Assembly: GCA_046297495.1 (NCBI GenBank)
Contig: JBKBIP010000007.1
Span: forward strand, 131,079-195,078
Direction of reading: 5' to 3'
DNA: 64,000 bases
Source: JBKBIP01 sp046297495
Lineage (GTDB): Bacteria; Planctomycetota; Planctomycetia; Gemmatales; Gemmataceae
Shown: positions 9,405-16,936 of the stretch, piece after piece
How positions within the stretch are numbered: position 1 is the stretch's first letter
Layout of the letters: the number at the start of each line of letters is the position of its first letter
The notes under the pieces: generated by a model
Databases searched by the model: none
Told to the model about the DNA's origin: nothing
The model's input: the letters and a program-made list of their open reading frames with translations, nothing else
Made by a program: the position numbers and the translations under genes

Positions 9405-10970
9405 TCACCGCGCGTATTCCACCGCGCGCGTCTCTCTTACCACGGTCACCTTGATCTCGCCCGGATAGTTCAGCTGTTCCTCGATAGCCTTGGCGATGTC
9501 GCGGCAGACGCGGATGGCGTCGCTGTCGCTGGTTTGGTTGGCGTTGGCGACGACGCGCACCTCGCGGCCCGCTTGGATGGCGTAGGCGTGTTCGATGCCG
9601 GGAAAACTGGCCGCCAGCGCTTCCAGCTCCTCCAAGCGCTTGACATACTTCTCCAAGGTCTCGCGGCGGGCACCGGGACGGGCGGCGCTGATGGCGTCGG
9701 CGGCGGCGACCAGCACCGTATAGACGTGATCGACCGTAACATCGTCATGGTGGCCGAAGATGGCGTGCAGCACATCCTTGTTGGTTTCGCCGTAGCGCTT
9801 GGCCAGCTCGGCGCCGATCTTGGGATGCCCCCCTTCCATCTCGTGATCCGCCGCCTTGCCGATGTCGTGCAGCAGACCGCAGCGCCGCGCCACCTGGCCG
9901 TTCAGCCCCAGTTCCTCGGCCATCATGCCGCACAGATGAGCCACTTCCAGGCTGTGTTGCAAGACGTTCTGGCTGTAACTGGTGCGGAACTTGAGCCGGC
10001 CCAGCAAGTGCAGCATCTTCTCGTGCAACGGGCCGACATTGGCTTCCAGAGCGGCTTGCTTGCCCACTTCCAGAATGTGTTTCTCCATCTCCGCCTGCGT
10101 TTCCTTGACCACTTCCTCGATCCGGGAAGGGTGAATCCGCCCATCCTGAATGAGCTTGGTCAAGGCCAGCCGAGCCGTCTCACGGCGGATGTTGTCGAAG
10201 GCGCTGACAATCACCACCCCCGGCGTATCATCGACGATGACATCGACGCCGGTGCTTTTCTCGAAGGTGCGGATGTTGCGCCCTTCGCGGCCAATGATGC
10301 GCCCCTTCATGTCATCGCTGGGAATATCGACGGTGCTGACGGTGGTGTCGGCGGTGTGCTCGGCGGCGTAGCGTTGGATGGCGGTGGCCAACACCGCGCG
10401 GGCCTTTTGTTCGCACACTTCCTTGAGTTTCTCGTCGAAATGTTGAATCTTGGCCGCCACCTCGCCGCTCAGCTCCTGTTCCAACCGCTTGAGCAGCATG
10501 ACTTCGGCTTCTGGCCGGGTGAGGCCGCTGATGGTGTGCAGTTGCGCTGCTTGTTCCTGAAGCAGTTTCTCCAGTTCCTGAGAACGTCTTTCCAGGGTCT
10601 CGCGGCGTTCGGCCAACTTGCGTTGGGCGTGCTCCAACGAACGTTCCTTCTTGAGTTGAACCTGATGCTTCTGTTCGATGAGGTCTTCCCGTTTTTGCAG
10701 GCGTCGTTCTTGGTCGCGGTATTCGTCGCGTAGTTTTTCCGCTTCCTGGTTGAATTCCTCGCGTTTCTTGAACAATTCGTCCTTGGCCTGCAGTTCGGCC
10801 TCTTTGAGGATGTTCTCGGCCTCCTTGCGCGCCTGTTCCTTTTTCATGTCGATTTCGGCCATGGCGCTGGTGAGGCGTAGGCGGTCGAGGATGCGCGCGG
10901 CGGCGTATCCACCCCCTACTCCTCCCAGAGCGGCCAGACAAATGAAGATCACGCACGATAGCGTGTCCAT
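9405..10970 (-). CDS. rny: Ribonuclease Y
   Basis: Membrane-anchored endoribonuclease that starts mRNA decay. The 521-aa length matches the family. Order of parts: N-terminal membrane helix (residues 5-25, CVIFICLAALGGVGGGYAA), a long Glu/Lys/Arg/Gln-rich coiled coil (about 30-190), a KH RNA-binding domain (DDMKGRIIGREGRNIRTFE near 218-236), and an HD hydrolase domain (HSLEVAHLCGMMAEE, then LLHDIGKAADHE) with the metal-binding His-Asp pair present. The ATG at 10970 is chosen because AGGGAG lies eight bases upstream and the helix starts at once; an upstream start at 11006 adds 12 unlikely residues. Confidence 0.95.
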   Translation of the reverse strand: MDTLSCVIFICLAALGGVGGGYAAARILDRLRLTSAMAEIDMKKEQARKEAENILKEAELQAKDELFKKREEFNQEAEKLRDEYRDQERRLQKREDLIEQKHQVQLKKERSLEHAQRKLAERRETLERRSQELEKLLQEQAAQLHTISGLTRPEAEVMLLKRLEQELSGEVAAKIQHFDEKLKEVCEQKARAVLATAIQRYAAEHTADTTVSTVDIPSDDMKGRIIGREGRNIRTFEKSTGVDVIVDDTPGVVIVSAFDNIRRETARLALTKLIQDGRIHPSRIEEVVKETQAEMEKHILEVGKQAALEANVGPLHEKMLHLLGRLKFRTSYSQNVLQHSLEVAHLCGMMAEELGLNGQVARRCGLLHDIGKAADHEMEGGHPKIGAELAKRYGETNKDVLHAIFGHHDDVTVDHVYTVLVAAADAISAARPGARRETLEKYVKRLEELEALAASFPGIEHAYAIQAGREVRVVANANQTSDSDAIRVCRDIAKAIEEQLNYPGEIKVTVVRETRAVEYAR

Positions 10971-11090
10971 TGGGCCACTCCCTATGCGGCCCGCGACGCT
11001 CCTCAAACAGACACGAAGGCGACAGATGGTATGAGGACCATCCGATTCGTCTTCCTCATCGGCAAACGGTAACGGCGGAACAAGTCCATC

Positions 11091-11586
11091 TCAAAAGGTC
11101 AGCGCGTCAGTGTAACCCCAACTCGCAACATCCTCTTCTCCGACAAAAAGGCACAAGCCTTGCCGGTAGTCAACCGGCGCCTGGTTGTAGTCCACCGAGG
11201 CGACGGCGCGGGCGGGTCGGCCCCGCCGTACCTCCGGCGAGAAAACCTCCGCTGGTATCCGGCTCTCGGCCTGAAGCGCCGGGAGGCGCGGTGCCAGCGG
11301 GAAGCAGTCGTGGCCTCGATGGCGGGAACGGATCGCGCGTGGTCGCGCGGCGGCGTCCTGGACCAAGGCGGGCCAGGGGGACGCGCNNNNNNNNNNNNNN
11401 NNNNNNNNNNNNNNNNNNNNNNNNNNNNNNNNNNNNNNNNNNNNNNNNNNNNNNNNNNNNNNNNNNNNNNNNNNNNNNNNNNNNNGCCAGCGGCAACCAC
11501 TTGTCGCGGAAGGCCTCGATATACCAGAGGCAGCCCAGCAATCCTCCCAGCACCAGACTCACCCACATCAACCAGCATAACAACAT
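11091..11586 (-). CDS. Possible small membrane protein interrupted by an assembly gap
   Basis: An ATG at 11586 opens a frame with an immediate hydrophobic helix (LLCWLMWVSLVLGGLLGCLW) and then enters 99 N at 11387-11485. Beyond the gap a different frame on the same strand runs to a stop at 11091, ending in VASWGYTDALTF. The frames do not match at the stated gap length, but that length may be nominal. Whether these two halves are one gene is uncertain. No family is recognised. The segment lies upstream of, and in the same direction as, rny. Confidence 0.3.
11387..11485. other. Assembly gap (99 N)
   Basis: A run of N interrupts a probable small minus-strand gene. The flanks are GC-rich. Confidence 0.98.
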
Positions 11587-12045
11587 ATTTCCACTCGTGG
11601 TTTGTTGTGTGTGGTGCCCATTCCGACGGTTGTTGGTGTCGGTCACCGCGGCGCTTCCGGACTCGACCTTCGTTTGGGGTCGTGAGAAGCGGCGGACCTT
11701 ATTCGTGAAACTCAAGTAAGAAAACCAATCCTTCATCCCTGATCCGAGCGGCACGCAAGCCAGGCTTGCCGCCGCGATCCTGACCGCGCCCAGAACAGGG
11801 ACGCGGATGATGAAGGCTATTATGGAGCATGAAGTCGGCAAAGGTCAACCAAAAAGGCGCGGAATGCGCGCTTGGCTGGGCAGAAGAATTCCTTGAATTG
11901 GACTTGCTCCGCCTTATGAACACATGTATACTTCGCAAGTGAGATTTGCTTATCGGTTTCATTGTTCCATTCCACCCCACCCCCCCCCATTACAGGCTGA
12001 CATATGATTGGTATGGAATGAAAGTCATGTCCCACCGCGGACAAG
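11587..12045. other. Intergenic region without convincing gene
   Basis: About 460 bases with short open frames only. It contains a small hairpin (GCAAGCC-A-GGCTTGC near 11755), an inverted CCTTCATC/GATGAAGG pair around it, and at 11957 a 25-base segment matching one at 2698. The composition is lower in GC than the genes. Its right end meets the palindromic element at 12046. Confidence 0.45.
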
Positions 12046-12134
12046 AAAAGGGGACGCGACTCGTATTTGCTGGTTGTCAGATGACGCCACAATCTACTTT
12101 CCGTCAAGCAAAATACGAGTCGCGTCCCCTTTTT
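12046..12134. repeat. Palindromic element, family C (copy 1)
   Basis: An 89-base element with terminal inverted arms built on GGGGACGCGACTCGTATTT and its complement, each preceded by A or followed by T. The centre contains GCTGGTTGTCAGATGACGCC. Related copies are at 18567 (reverse orientation by the centre) and 19426. The structure suggests a REP- or MITE-like non-autonomous mobile element. No transposase is present in the window. Confidence 0.8.
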
Positions 12135-12155
12135 CGGCCCAAAGGCAGCCCGCCA

Positions 12156-13040
12156 TTAGTTGACGTAGCGGCGCCAGCGAGGTAGTCCTTGCTGGATGTT
12201 GTGATGCAGGAGTTCGGTTACTTCCGGCAAGGTACTCCGCTGCGTGGGGTCTTTGCGCAGCAGTCCGGTCAACAGCTCACGCCAGGTAGTGGGCAGGTGA
12301 TCGGCCAGTGGTGGTTCCGAGTAAAGGTGCTGTTGTCCGAGCGAACCGGCGTCCCCTTGAAATGGTGGTCGGCCATGAAGTAGCTCGTAGAGCACCACAC
12401 CCAGCGCGTAGCGGTCGCTCGCGGGGGTAGCCACACCAAGAAATTGCTCTGGCGCCATGTAAGCAGGGGAACCGGACAGCGGACGCAAAGCCGTGTCCGC
12501 CAGGGACGTGACGGGAGATAGGACTCGCGCCAGACCAAAATCAGCCAATTTGATCTCCGCGCGGCCGTTGAAGGAAGTCAACTTCGTGGAGAATAAAATG
12601 TTTTCCGGCTTCAGGTCGCGATGGATCAGACCAAGGCGATGCGCCTCGGCCAAACCATTGGCAAGTTGGAGGCCGAGTTCCGCGACGTACTCCATGATAC
12701 ACGGACTCGCTTGCGAAAGGGCGGCACGCTGCATAGCCATCCGCAGACTTCCCCCCGCGCAATATTCGAGGATGAGATAACGCCTGCCGCGCACCGTATC
12801 CCAAAGGTTGATCAGCTGGACGATGTGTGGATGCCGCAAGAGAAAGAGCGCTCGCATCTCTCCATAGAATTGATGACTGTCTCCCCTACTGTGAAAGCAC
12901 TTCACCGCCACGGGTTTTCCCACGACGCGATCCTCGGCCAGCCAGACGGTAGCGAACCGGCCGCTACCCAGATAACTGCGCGGAAGGTAACGATTGCCGA
13001 GGTCTTGAGAAATTGCTTGGCAGATGTGTTCCATAGTCAT
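12156..13040 (-). CDS. Ser/Thr protein kinase, kinase domain only
   Basis: The 294-aa protein is almost entirely one Hanks-type kinase domain: glycine loop LGSGRFATVWLAED, lysine in VAVKCF, catalytic HRDLKPENILF, ADFGLAR and APEQFLG. There is no membrane helix or added sensor, so it is probably cytoplasmic. It lies 136 bases downstream of the second V4R gene on the same strand and may be the last gene of the bilin-associated cluster. A role there is inferred from position alone. Its 3' end is 22 bases from the family C element. Confidence 0.9.
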   Translation of the reverse strand: MTMEHICQAISQDLGNRYLPRSYLGSGRFATVWLAEDRVVGKPVAVKCFHSRGDSHQFYGEMRALFLLRHPHIVQLINLWDTVRGRRYLILEYCAGGSLRMAMQRAALSQASPCIMEYVAELGLQLANGLAEAHRLGLIHRDLKPENILFSTKLTSFNGRAEIKLADFGLARVLSPVTSLADTALRPLSGSPAYMAPEQFLGVATPASDRYALGVVLYELLHGRPPFQGDAGSLGQQHLYSEPPLADHLPTTWRELLTGLLRKDPTQRSTLPEVTELLHHNIQQGLPRWRRYVN

Positions 13041-13176
13041 CGGTACGAAAACCTCAGTGGGTTGACGGACTGCTTCGCATACCTGTAGTTCTCTCCGCGC
13101 ATTCTGTCTCCGTCCGTACCCCGTGCCTGCTCAGGAGAAAAGGCGGGAAACGATCACTCGAACTACCTACCTCGTG

Positions 13177-13857
13177 TCAGACACGTACCTCCGCCAGTTC
13201 GGCGACGATGTCAGCATGAGTTTTGCCGTTTTCGAGCCACTGAGCCGCTTGCTCGATTCGGGAACGGAGGCCGATGACGAATCGACTGACATCACCACCA
13301 GCTGCGGGACAGGATGTTTGCACGCAATCCAGGTCTTGATCGGTAATGTGAGCGAAGAAACCTGCCAGGATGCCGGCCATCATGGTATCCGCCGGTTTGT
13401 CGGCCTTCTTGACCAGGTCCGCCATGATGGCGTTGCGCAGCTCCACCAATAGTAACCCTTGATGAGTCTGGGAGTAATCCAGGCGCAACAGTCCCCAACC
13501 ATGTTGGCGGAACATCTCCTCCAGACAAGCCTGAAAATGTGCCATCGTCATTTCACCGAGCGGTTGCTCGTGGAATGCGCTTAGTTCCTTTTCGATTCGC
13601 CGCGCCAATAGCTGGCCCCATTTTCGTCCGCACGTTCGTAGGACAGTAGGCGTGGCTGAACCACACTCGTCCTGCAGCGCCCGGAGAAAGCCGAGCAAGA
13701 AATCCTGGGTCAACGCGCACAAGCGGGTACCCGAACGGTTGCGGGTGACGCCTTGCGGTATCGCGGTTCGCAGGTAGTGGGGGGGCGCGAAGTAGTTGCC
13801 GCGCGGCAAACCGTCGTTCGGCACGCGGCGGACGCCTGGAGCGATGTCTGATGGCAT
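13177..13857 (-). CDS. V4R-domain protein (second paralogue of the heme oxygenase cluster)
   Basis: The ATG at 13857 has AAGGAG six bases upstream and gives 226 residues. The C-terminal half (about 110-200) matches the V4R small-molecule-binding fold: WGLLRLDY, QGLLLVELRNAI, a helix ILAGFFAHI, then DCVQTSC with the pair Cys178/Cys183. The third cysteine usual in V4R (present in the 14936 paralogue at Cys230) is replaced around Ser191 (DVSRFVIG). V4R domains bind hydrocarbons, aromatics or tetrapyrrole-related ligands in known members. Here, next to heme oxygenase and a phycobiliprotein-like globin, a bilin ligand is a reasonable guess. A gap of 135 bases separates it from the globin gene. Confidence 0.72.
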   Translation of the reverse strand: MPSDIAPGVRRVPNDGLPRGNYFAPPHYLRTAIPQGVTRNRSGTRLCALTQDFLLGFLRALQDECGSATPTVLRTCGRKWGQLLARRIEKELSAFHEQPLGEMTMAHFQACLEEMFRQHGWGLLRLDYSQTHQGLLLVELRNAIMADLVKKADKPADTMMAGILAGFFAHITDQDLDCVQTSCPAAGGDVSRFVIGLRSRIEQAAQWLENGKTHADIVAELAEVRV

Positions 13858-13992
13858 GTTGGACTCCTTATGGTAAGAGGCCATCCGGCAAGGGCTGCGG
13901 AGCGTGTTTCCAACGTGGCTGTGCCTCGGTACGTTGGCAACGTGCTCAACGAGCTTTGCGGATAATTATCCTAAAGGGGGGGACGTTCCGCG

Positions 13993-14490
13993 TCAGACTG
14001 CTGGTCGATACGGTTCGGGGAAGTCGCTAAGAACCTCCGCGGCGCGATTCAGGTGCGGCTCCAACAGGGCGAATGACTCGGCGGGCAGCCGCTGCTGGCA
14101 CACGTCGCGCAATGTATGGTAGTGATCACGCATGAACTGGGGCGTCATGCCCACGGATGCCACGATAGTGCGGAACCAAAACAGCAGCTTCTCGGACGCC
14201 GCGTCGAGGTCGTCGAGAAGCATGCCTTGGACGATGTAACGGAGCACCAATTGCATGTCCCGAAAACCCTTTTCCCAGGCGCGGTCGTGCTGTCCGGTGA
14301 AGTTCGGGTAACGGGGTTTCATCCGCTCCAGCACGGTGTTGATGATCTCTTCTTCCTTTTGTTCGACGTGTCGAGCGGCCAGCAATCGGCTCGGCACGGA
14401 CTTGGCGTAGGCAAGCACCTGATTTTGCTCCACAGGCGTCAGGTAGCGGCCATCCGTGGGGTTGATGATCTTCAGTAAGCAGGAGTACAT
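13993..14490 (-). CDS. Phycobiliprotein-like globin
   Basis: The 165-aa length and pattern fit the phycobilisome-protein globin fold. After DGRYLTPVE near residue 13 comes an all-helical body. Helix E has KGFRDMQLVLRYIVQGM (74-90), which aligns with the chromophore-pocket segment of phycobiliproteins (CLRD..YYLRY). Next come LDDLDAASEKLLFWF and SVGMTPQFMRDHYHTLRDV. Arg77 and Asp78 of the bilin pocket are kept, but the chromophore-attaching cysteine is Gly75; other cysteines are Cys4 and Cys131. If a bilin binds it is probably non-covalent or attached elsewhere. AAGGG precedes the start. The gene follows the NW-motif protein by 32 bases. Confidence 0.7.
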   Translation of the reverse strand: MYSCLLKIINPTDGRYLTPVEQNQVLAYAKSVPSRLLAARHVEQKEEEIINTVLERMKPRYPNFTGQHDRAWEKGFRDMQLVLRYIVQGMLLDDLDAASEKLLFWFRTIVASVGMTPQFMRDHYHTLRDVCQQRLPAESFALLEPHLNRAAEVLSDFPEPYRPAV

Positions 14491-14522
14491 GGTGGAACCC
14501 TTAAACGAAGGAAAAGATAGAG

Positions 14523-14873
14523 TTAGTCCCAGTTGAAATCAGCGAGTACGTTTTCCAGCGCCAGCGGATTGGGAACGGTGGCCTCGGTATCCACGTCCGC
14601 CGCCTGACGCACGATGTTTCGCCAATTCACACTCCGAAAGAAAGGAGTTACCCGCATGGACAAGTCGTGTGGCTTGGACGATGAGGTGCGTTGGGCTACG
14701 AGGTTGCGCCAGTTGACCCCGCGCAAAACCTGTTGGACGGTGCCAGTGGGGACAGCGACTGGTCCTGAGTAATGTCCATTGGCGGAACCAATCAAACCAG
14801 CCATCGGCTCACGCGGCGTTGGATTGCTTGGTGGAGCCAAATGGTTAAGTGAATCGGATGCAGGGTCGTGCAT
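14523..14873 (-). CDS. Small protein with three NW motifs in the heme oxygenase cluster
   Basis: The ATG at 14873 has a strong GGAAGGAG six bases upstream, giving 116 residues. The N-terminal 45 residues are Pro/Gly/Ser-rich and probably disordered. A short motif is then repeated: VLRGVNWRNLV (49-59), FFRSVNWRNIV (78-88) and a final VLADFNWD (109-116). Repeated short Trp motifs in a flexible chain suggest a scaffold or linker that docks partners at several sites. I do not recognise the family. Its place between a V4R gene and the phycobiliprotein-like globin makes both candidate partners. Confidence 0.65.
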   Translation of the reverse strand: MHDPASDSLNHLAPPSNPTPREPMAGLIGSANGHYSGPVAVPTGTVQQVLRGVNWRNLVAQRTSSSKPHDLSMRVTPFFRSVNWRNIVRQAADVDTEATVPNPLALENVLADFNWD

Positions 14874-14935
14874 GGAAGCTCCTTCCAAAAAGGACAACAA
14901 GAGTAGCGGCTTGGGCCTTGCGGGTGCCATTCACT

Positions 14936-15730
14936 CTAGGTCACGGTGGCGAGTTTCGTCAGGATGTCCTTGGCCGTGGCCCCCTCATTCCGCCAAAAGG
15001 CGGCGGCGTTGACGCGACGGTCAGTCGAGATGAGAAACTTGCACCGATCCTCTCCCATGGCGTAGCACTGAATCTCGATGCACGCCAGCTGCCGTTTGGC
15101 CAACACGCTGAAACAGGCAGCGAACAACCCCGCATAAAAGTAGCAGACGACCTTGCCGATCTCACCAATGGATTGAGCCATCGCCGACTCGAATAGCTCG
15201 ACGAATAGCAGTCCCTGTTTTCCCTGGCGGAAATCGTAGTGCCAACTCCCCCAACCTTCGATTTGTAACGGCCACCACCACGTCTCCAGAAGCACGCCCA
15301 TTGCCATCTTGCTTAACTCGACTTCGAACTCCGCCTGGACCCGGCGGCAATAGGAACGCATGTCTTCCATGCCCCACTCATAGCCAATTTTGTACATGAT
15401 CTCGCCGGCGGCGTCCCCGACTTCCTCCTCCAAGCCCCCCAGGACGGCTACCATGAAGTCCTCGGAAACTCGGATGACGCGCTGGCCATAGACATTGGTT
15501 ATGATGCCTTGGCGGGGATCGGCACGGAAAAACTGGTCGTCGGTATAGTGGTTATGCTTGTACAGCTGCGGACCATTCTGAATCTGAATGCGCTCGCGGA
15601 GTTGGCCATCCGTGTTCTTGTCCGGTGCCTTGAGTAGTGTCAGACTCTGGGGGTCGGCTTTGTCGCCCCAAATCAGCGCGATACGCTTGTCGGTCGGTTT
15701 ACTGGTAGACTTCTCAGCCGTGGTGGTCAT
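14936..15730 (-). CDS. V4R-domain protein of the heme oxygenase cluster
   Basis: The 264-aa protein has a 60-residue N-terminal extension, a helical middle (residues 85-150) and a C-terminal V4R domain (about 155-240). V4R signs are GWGSWHYDF, QGLLFVELFESAMA, then CIEIQC with Cys217 and Cys222, and Cys230 in GEDRCKFLIS. A Trp cluster (WWW at 151-153) is unusual and could line an aromatic pocket. It is paralogous to the protein at 13177. AGAGGAAG precedes the start. It lies 35 bases after the ferredoxin gene. Function is unknown; it is not a recognisable ferredoxin-dependent bilin reductase, but could be the ligand-binding or modifying partner of heme oxygenase. Confidence 0.72.
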   Translation of the reverse strand: MTTTAEKSTSKPTDKRIALIWGDKADPQSLTLLKAPDKNTDGQLRERIQIQNGPQLYKHNHYTDDQFFRADPRQGIITNVYGQRVIRVSEDFMVAVLGGLEEEVGDAAGEIMYKIGYEWGMEDMRSYCRRVQAEFEVELSKMAMGVLLETWWWPLQIEGWGSWHYDFRQGKQGLLFVELFESAMAQSIGEIGKVVCYFYAGLFAACFSVLAKRQLACIEIQCYAMGEDRCKFLISTDRRVNAAAFWRNEGATAKDILTKLATVT

Positions 15731-15765
15731 GGGGGTAGTCTTCCTCTAGGGAACGGAATGAAAGC

Positions 15766-16236
15766 TCAAGTAGCATCACGTAGTAGGGCGACTTGGACGT
15801 TCAAGGATTCTAATTCCTCGAGCCGGCCGCGTGTAATGATCTTACCTTGCGCGATCAGGACGGAACCATTGATCGGATGCAAGATGTTGGTCGCCGCGCG
15901 TTGGCCCAAGTAGCTCATCAGGTCCTCTGCGCTTTCGATGTACATGCCTTCGGGCAACTCGACGACGACTCCTTCACCTAACACGCGCGCCTGACAGGCC
16001 AGACGGCTATTCGGGGCACAACCGGTGATGCGGCCCAGGGTCCGTTGCTCGCGCTCGGTGGGTGGGGTCAGACACTCCATGCCCCGCTGGATGAACACAT
16101 GGCAGGTGGCGCAAATGCCTTTGCCGCCGCAAGCCATTAGCACCTTGAAGTCCTTGGCGAGCATGGCTTGCAGCAGGTCGGTGCGCGTGGGTACTTGCAA
16201 CGACTCATCAATCGGCTCGAACTTTAATGTTTTCAT
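15766..16236 (-). CDS. 2Fe-2S ferredoxin with C-terminal extension
   Basis: The ATG at 16236 overlaps the TGA of the heme oxygenase gene (ATGA), so the two are translationally coupled. The 156-aa protein has the cluster-binding spacing C36-x5-C42-x2-C45 and C81, as in adrenodoxin/ISC-type plant-fold ferredoxins. It is a natural electron donor for the oxygenase, which needs seven electrons per heme. Residues from about 110 on exceed the usual family length; the segment HPINGSVLIAQGKIITRGRL, then LNVQVALLRD, looks like a separate small fold. The long frame reaching back to 16809 is an alternative frame over the oxygenase. Confidence 0.87.
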   Translation of the reverse strand: MKTLKFEPIDESLQVPTRTDLLQAMLAKDFKVLMACGGKGICATCHVFIQRGMECLTPPTEREQRTLGRITGCAPNSRLACQARVLGEGVVVELPEGMYIESAEDLMSYLGQRAATNILHPINGSVLIAQGKIITRGRLEELESLNVQVALLRDAT

Positions 16237-16883
16237 GACATTTCCCTCAGTGCCGCCCATGAAGTTTCGGCGGCGTCGGTCTGCGAGAGTACTTCGTACA
16301 GCTCGATCAAGACCTCGAACATCCGCACGGCGGCTTGGATTAGCTCTTCCGACTGTACCGGGGGCAGTGACAAGGCGTCGAGGCGACCCTTGAATTGTCG
16401 CCAATGATGCGGCCCATCCCGCATATCTTCCAGATGATAGTCGAGTCCACAGTGCGGAGCCAACGGTACCCGCAGTGCCTGTGCCAGGGGCTTGACCAGC
16501 ATCATCGAACCCATCCGCGACCCTTCCAGGACGTACAAGCACCCCGTCAACATCCACGGTTTGGTTCCAGACCAGCTCTCGATCTCCACCAACAGGGCGG
16601 CCACCATCGGCAACGGTGGTTCCCACGCGTTCATGCCCAGGATAATCAAGTCTCGCTCGATCAGTGGGGCGCGGCGGTGATGAGGCTGAAGAACCGTGCT
16701 CGCGTCTCTTTGCTCCGCCAATGCCGACTCCAAGGTGCGATGGATGTACCCCAGCTGTCGCAGCAGACTCGCATAGACGGTTAGAGGAACCGTGCCTTCC
16801 ACCATCCAACGGCTCAGGGGAAGTTGTTCAATTTCGCGGTGCAGATCATGGGTGGTGTGCTGTAACCGCAAGTTTAAGCTCAT
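16233..16883 (-). CDS. Biliverdin-producing heme oxygenase
   Basis: Cleaves heme to biliverdin, CO and iron with reduced ferredoxin. The 216-aa protein has the family's N-terminal pattern T-x3-H-x3-E (Thr11, His15, Glu19), where His15 is the likely proximal heme ligand. The distal helix is GCLYVLEGSRMGSMM, close to the LYVLEGSxxG signature of bacteriophytochrome-type oxygenases. AGGA lies about eight bases before the ATG. It follows the upstream kinase gene by 53 bases and overlaps the ferredoxin gene by four. No iron-uptake genes are nearby, so bilin supply rather than iron release is the more likely purpose. Confidence 0.88.
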   Translation of the reverse strand: MSLNLRLQHTTHDLHREIEQLPLSRWMVEGTVPLTVYASLLRQLGYIHRTLESALAEQRDASTVLQPHHRRAPLIERDLIILGMNAWEPPLPMVAALLVEIESWSGTKPWMLTGCLYVLEGSRMGSMMLVKPLAQALRVPLAPHCGLDYHLEDMRDGPHHWRQFKGRLDALSLPPVQSEELIQAAVRMFEVLIELYEVLSQTDAAETSWAALREMS

Positions 16884-16936
16884 GTTCAGTATCCTAATGT
16901 AAAAGGTTCAGGGAGTCCGCCTGAGTGGTTATCAGG

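Noticed and set aside
9534..10733. 399-aa plus-strand frame opposite ribonuclease Y
   Set aside because: It is the antisense of a clearly coding gene with KH and HD domains. Its sequence is rich in Gln/His/Asp/Val as expected from reverse reading of GC-rich codons.
14936..15730. Possible ferredoxin-dependent bilin reductase
   Set aside because: Position next to heme oxygenase and ferredoxin suggested it, but the C-terminal CIEIQC...GEDRCKF pattern is that of a V4R domain and no bilin-reductase motif is seen.
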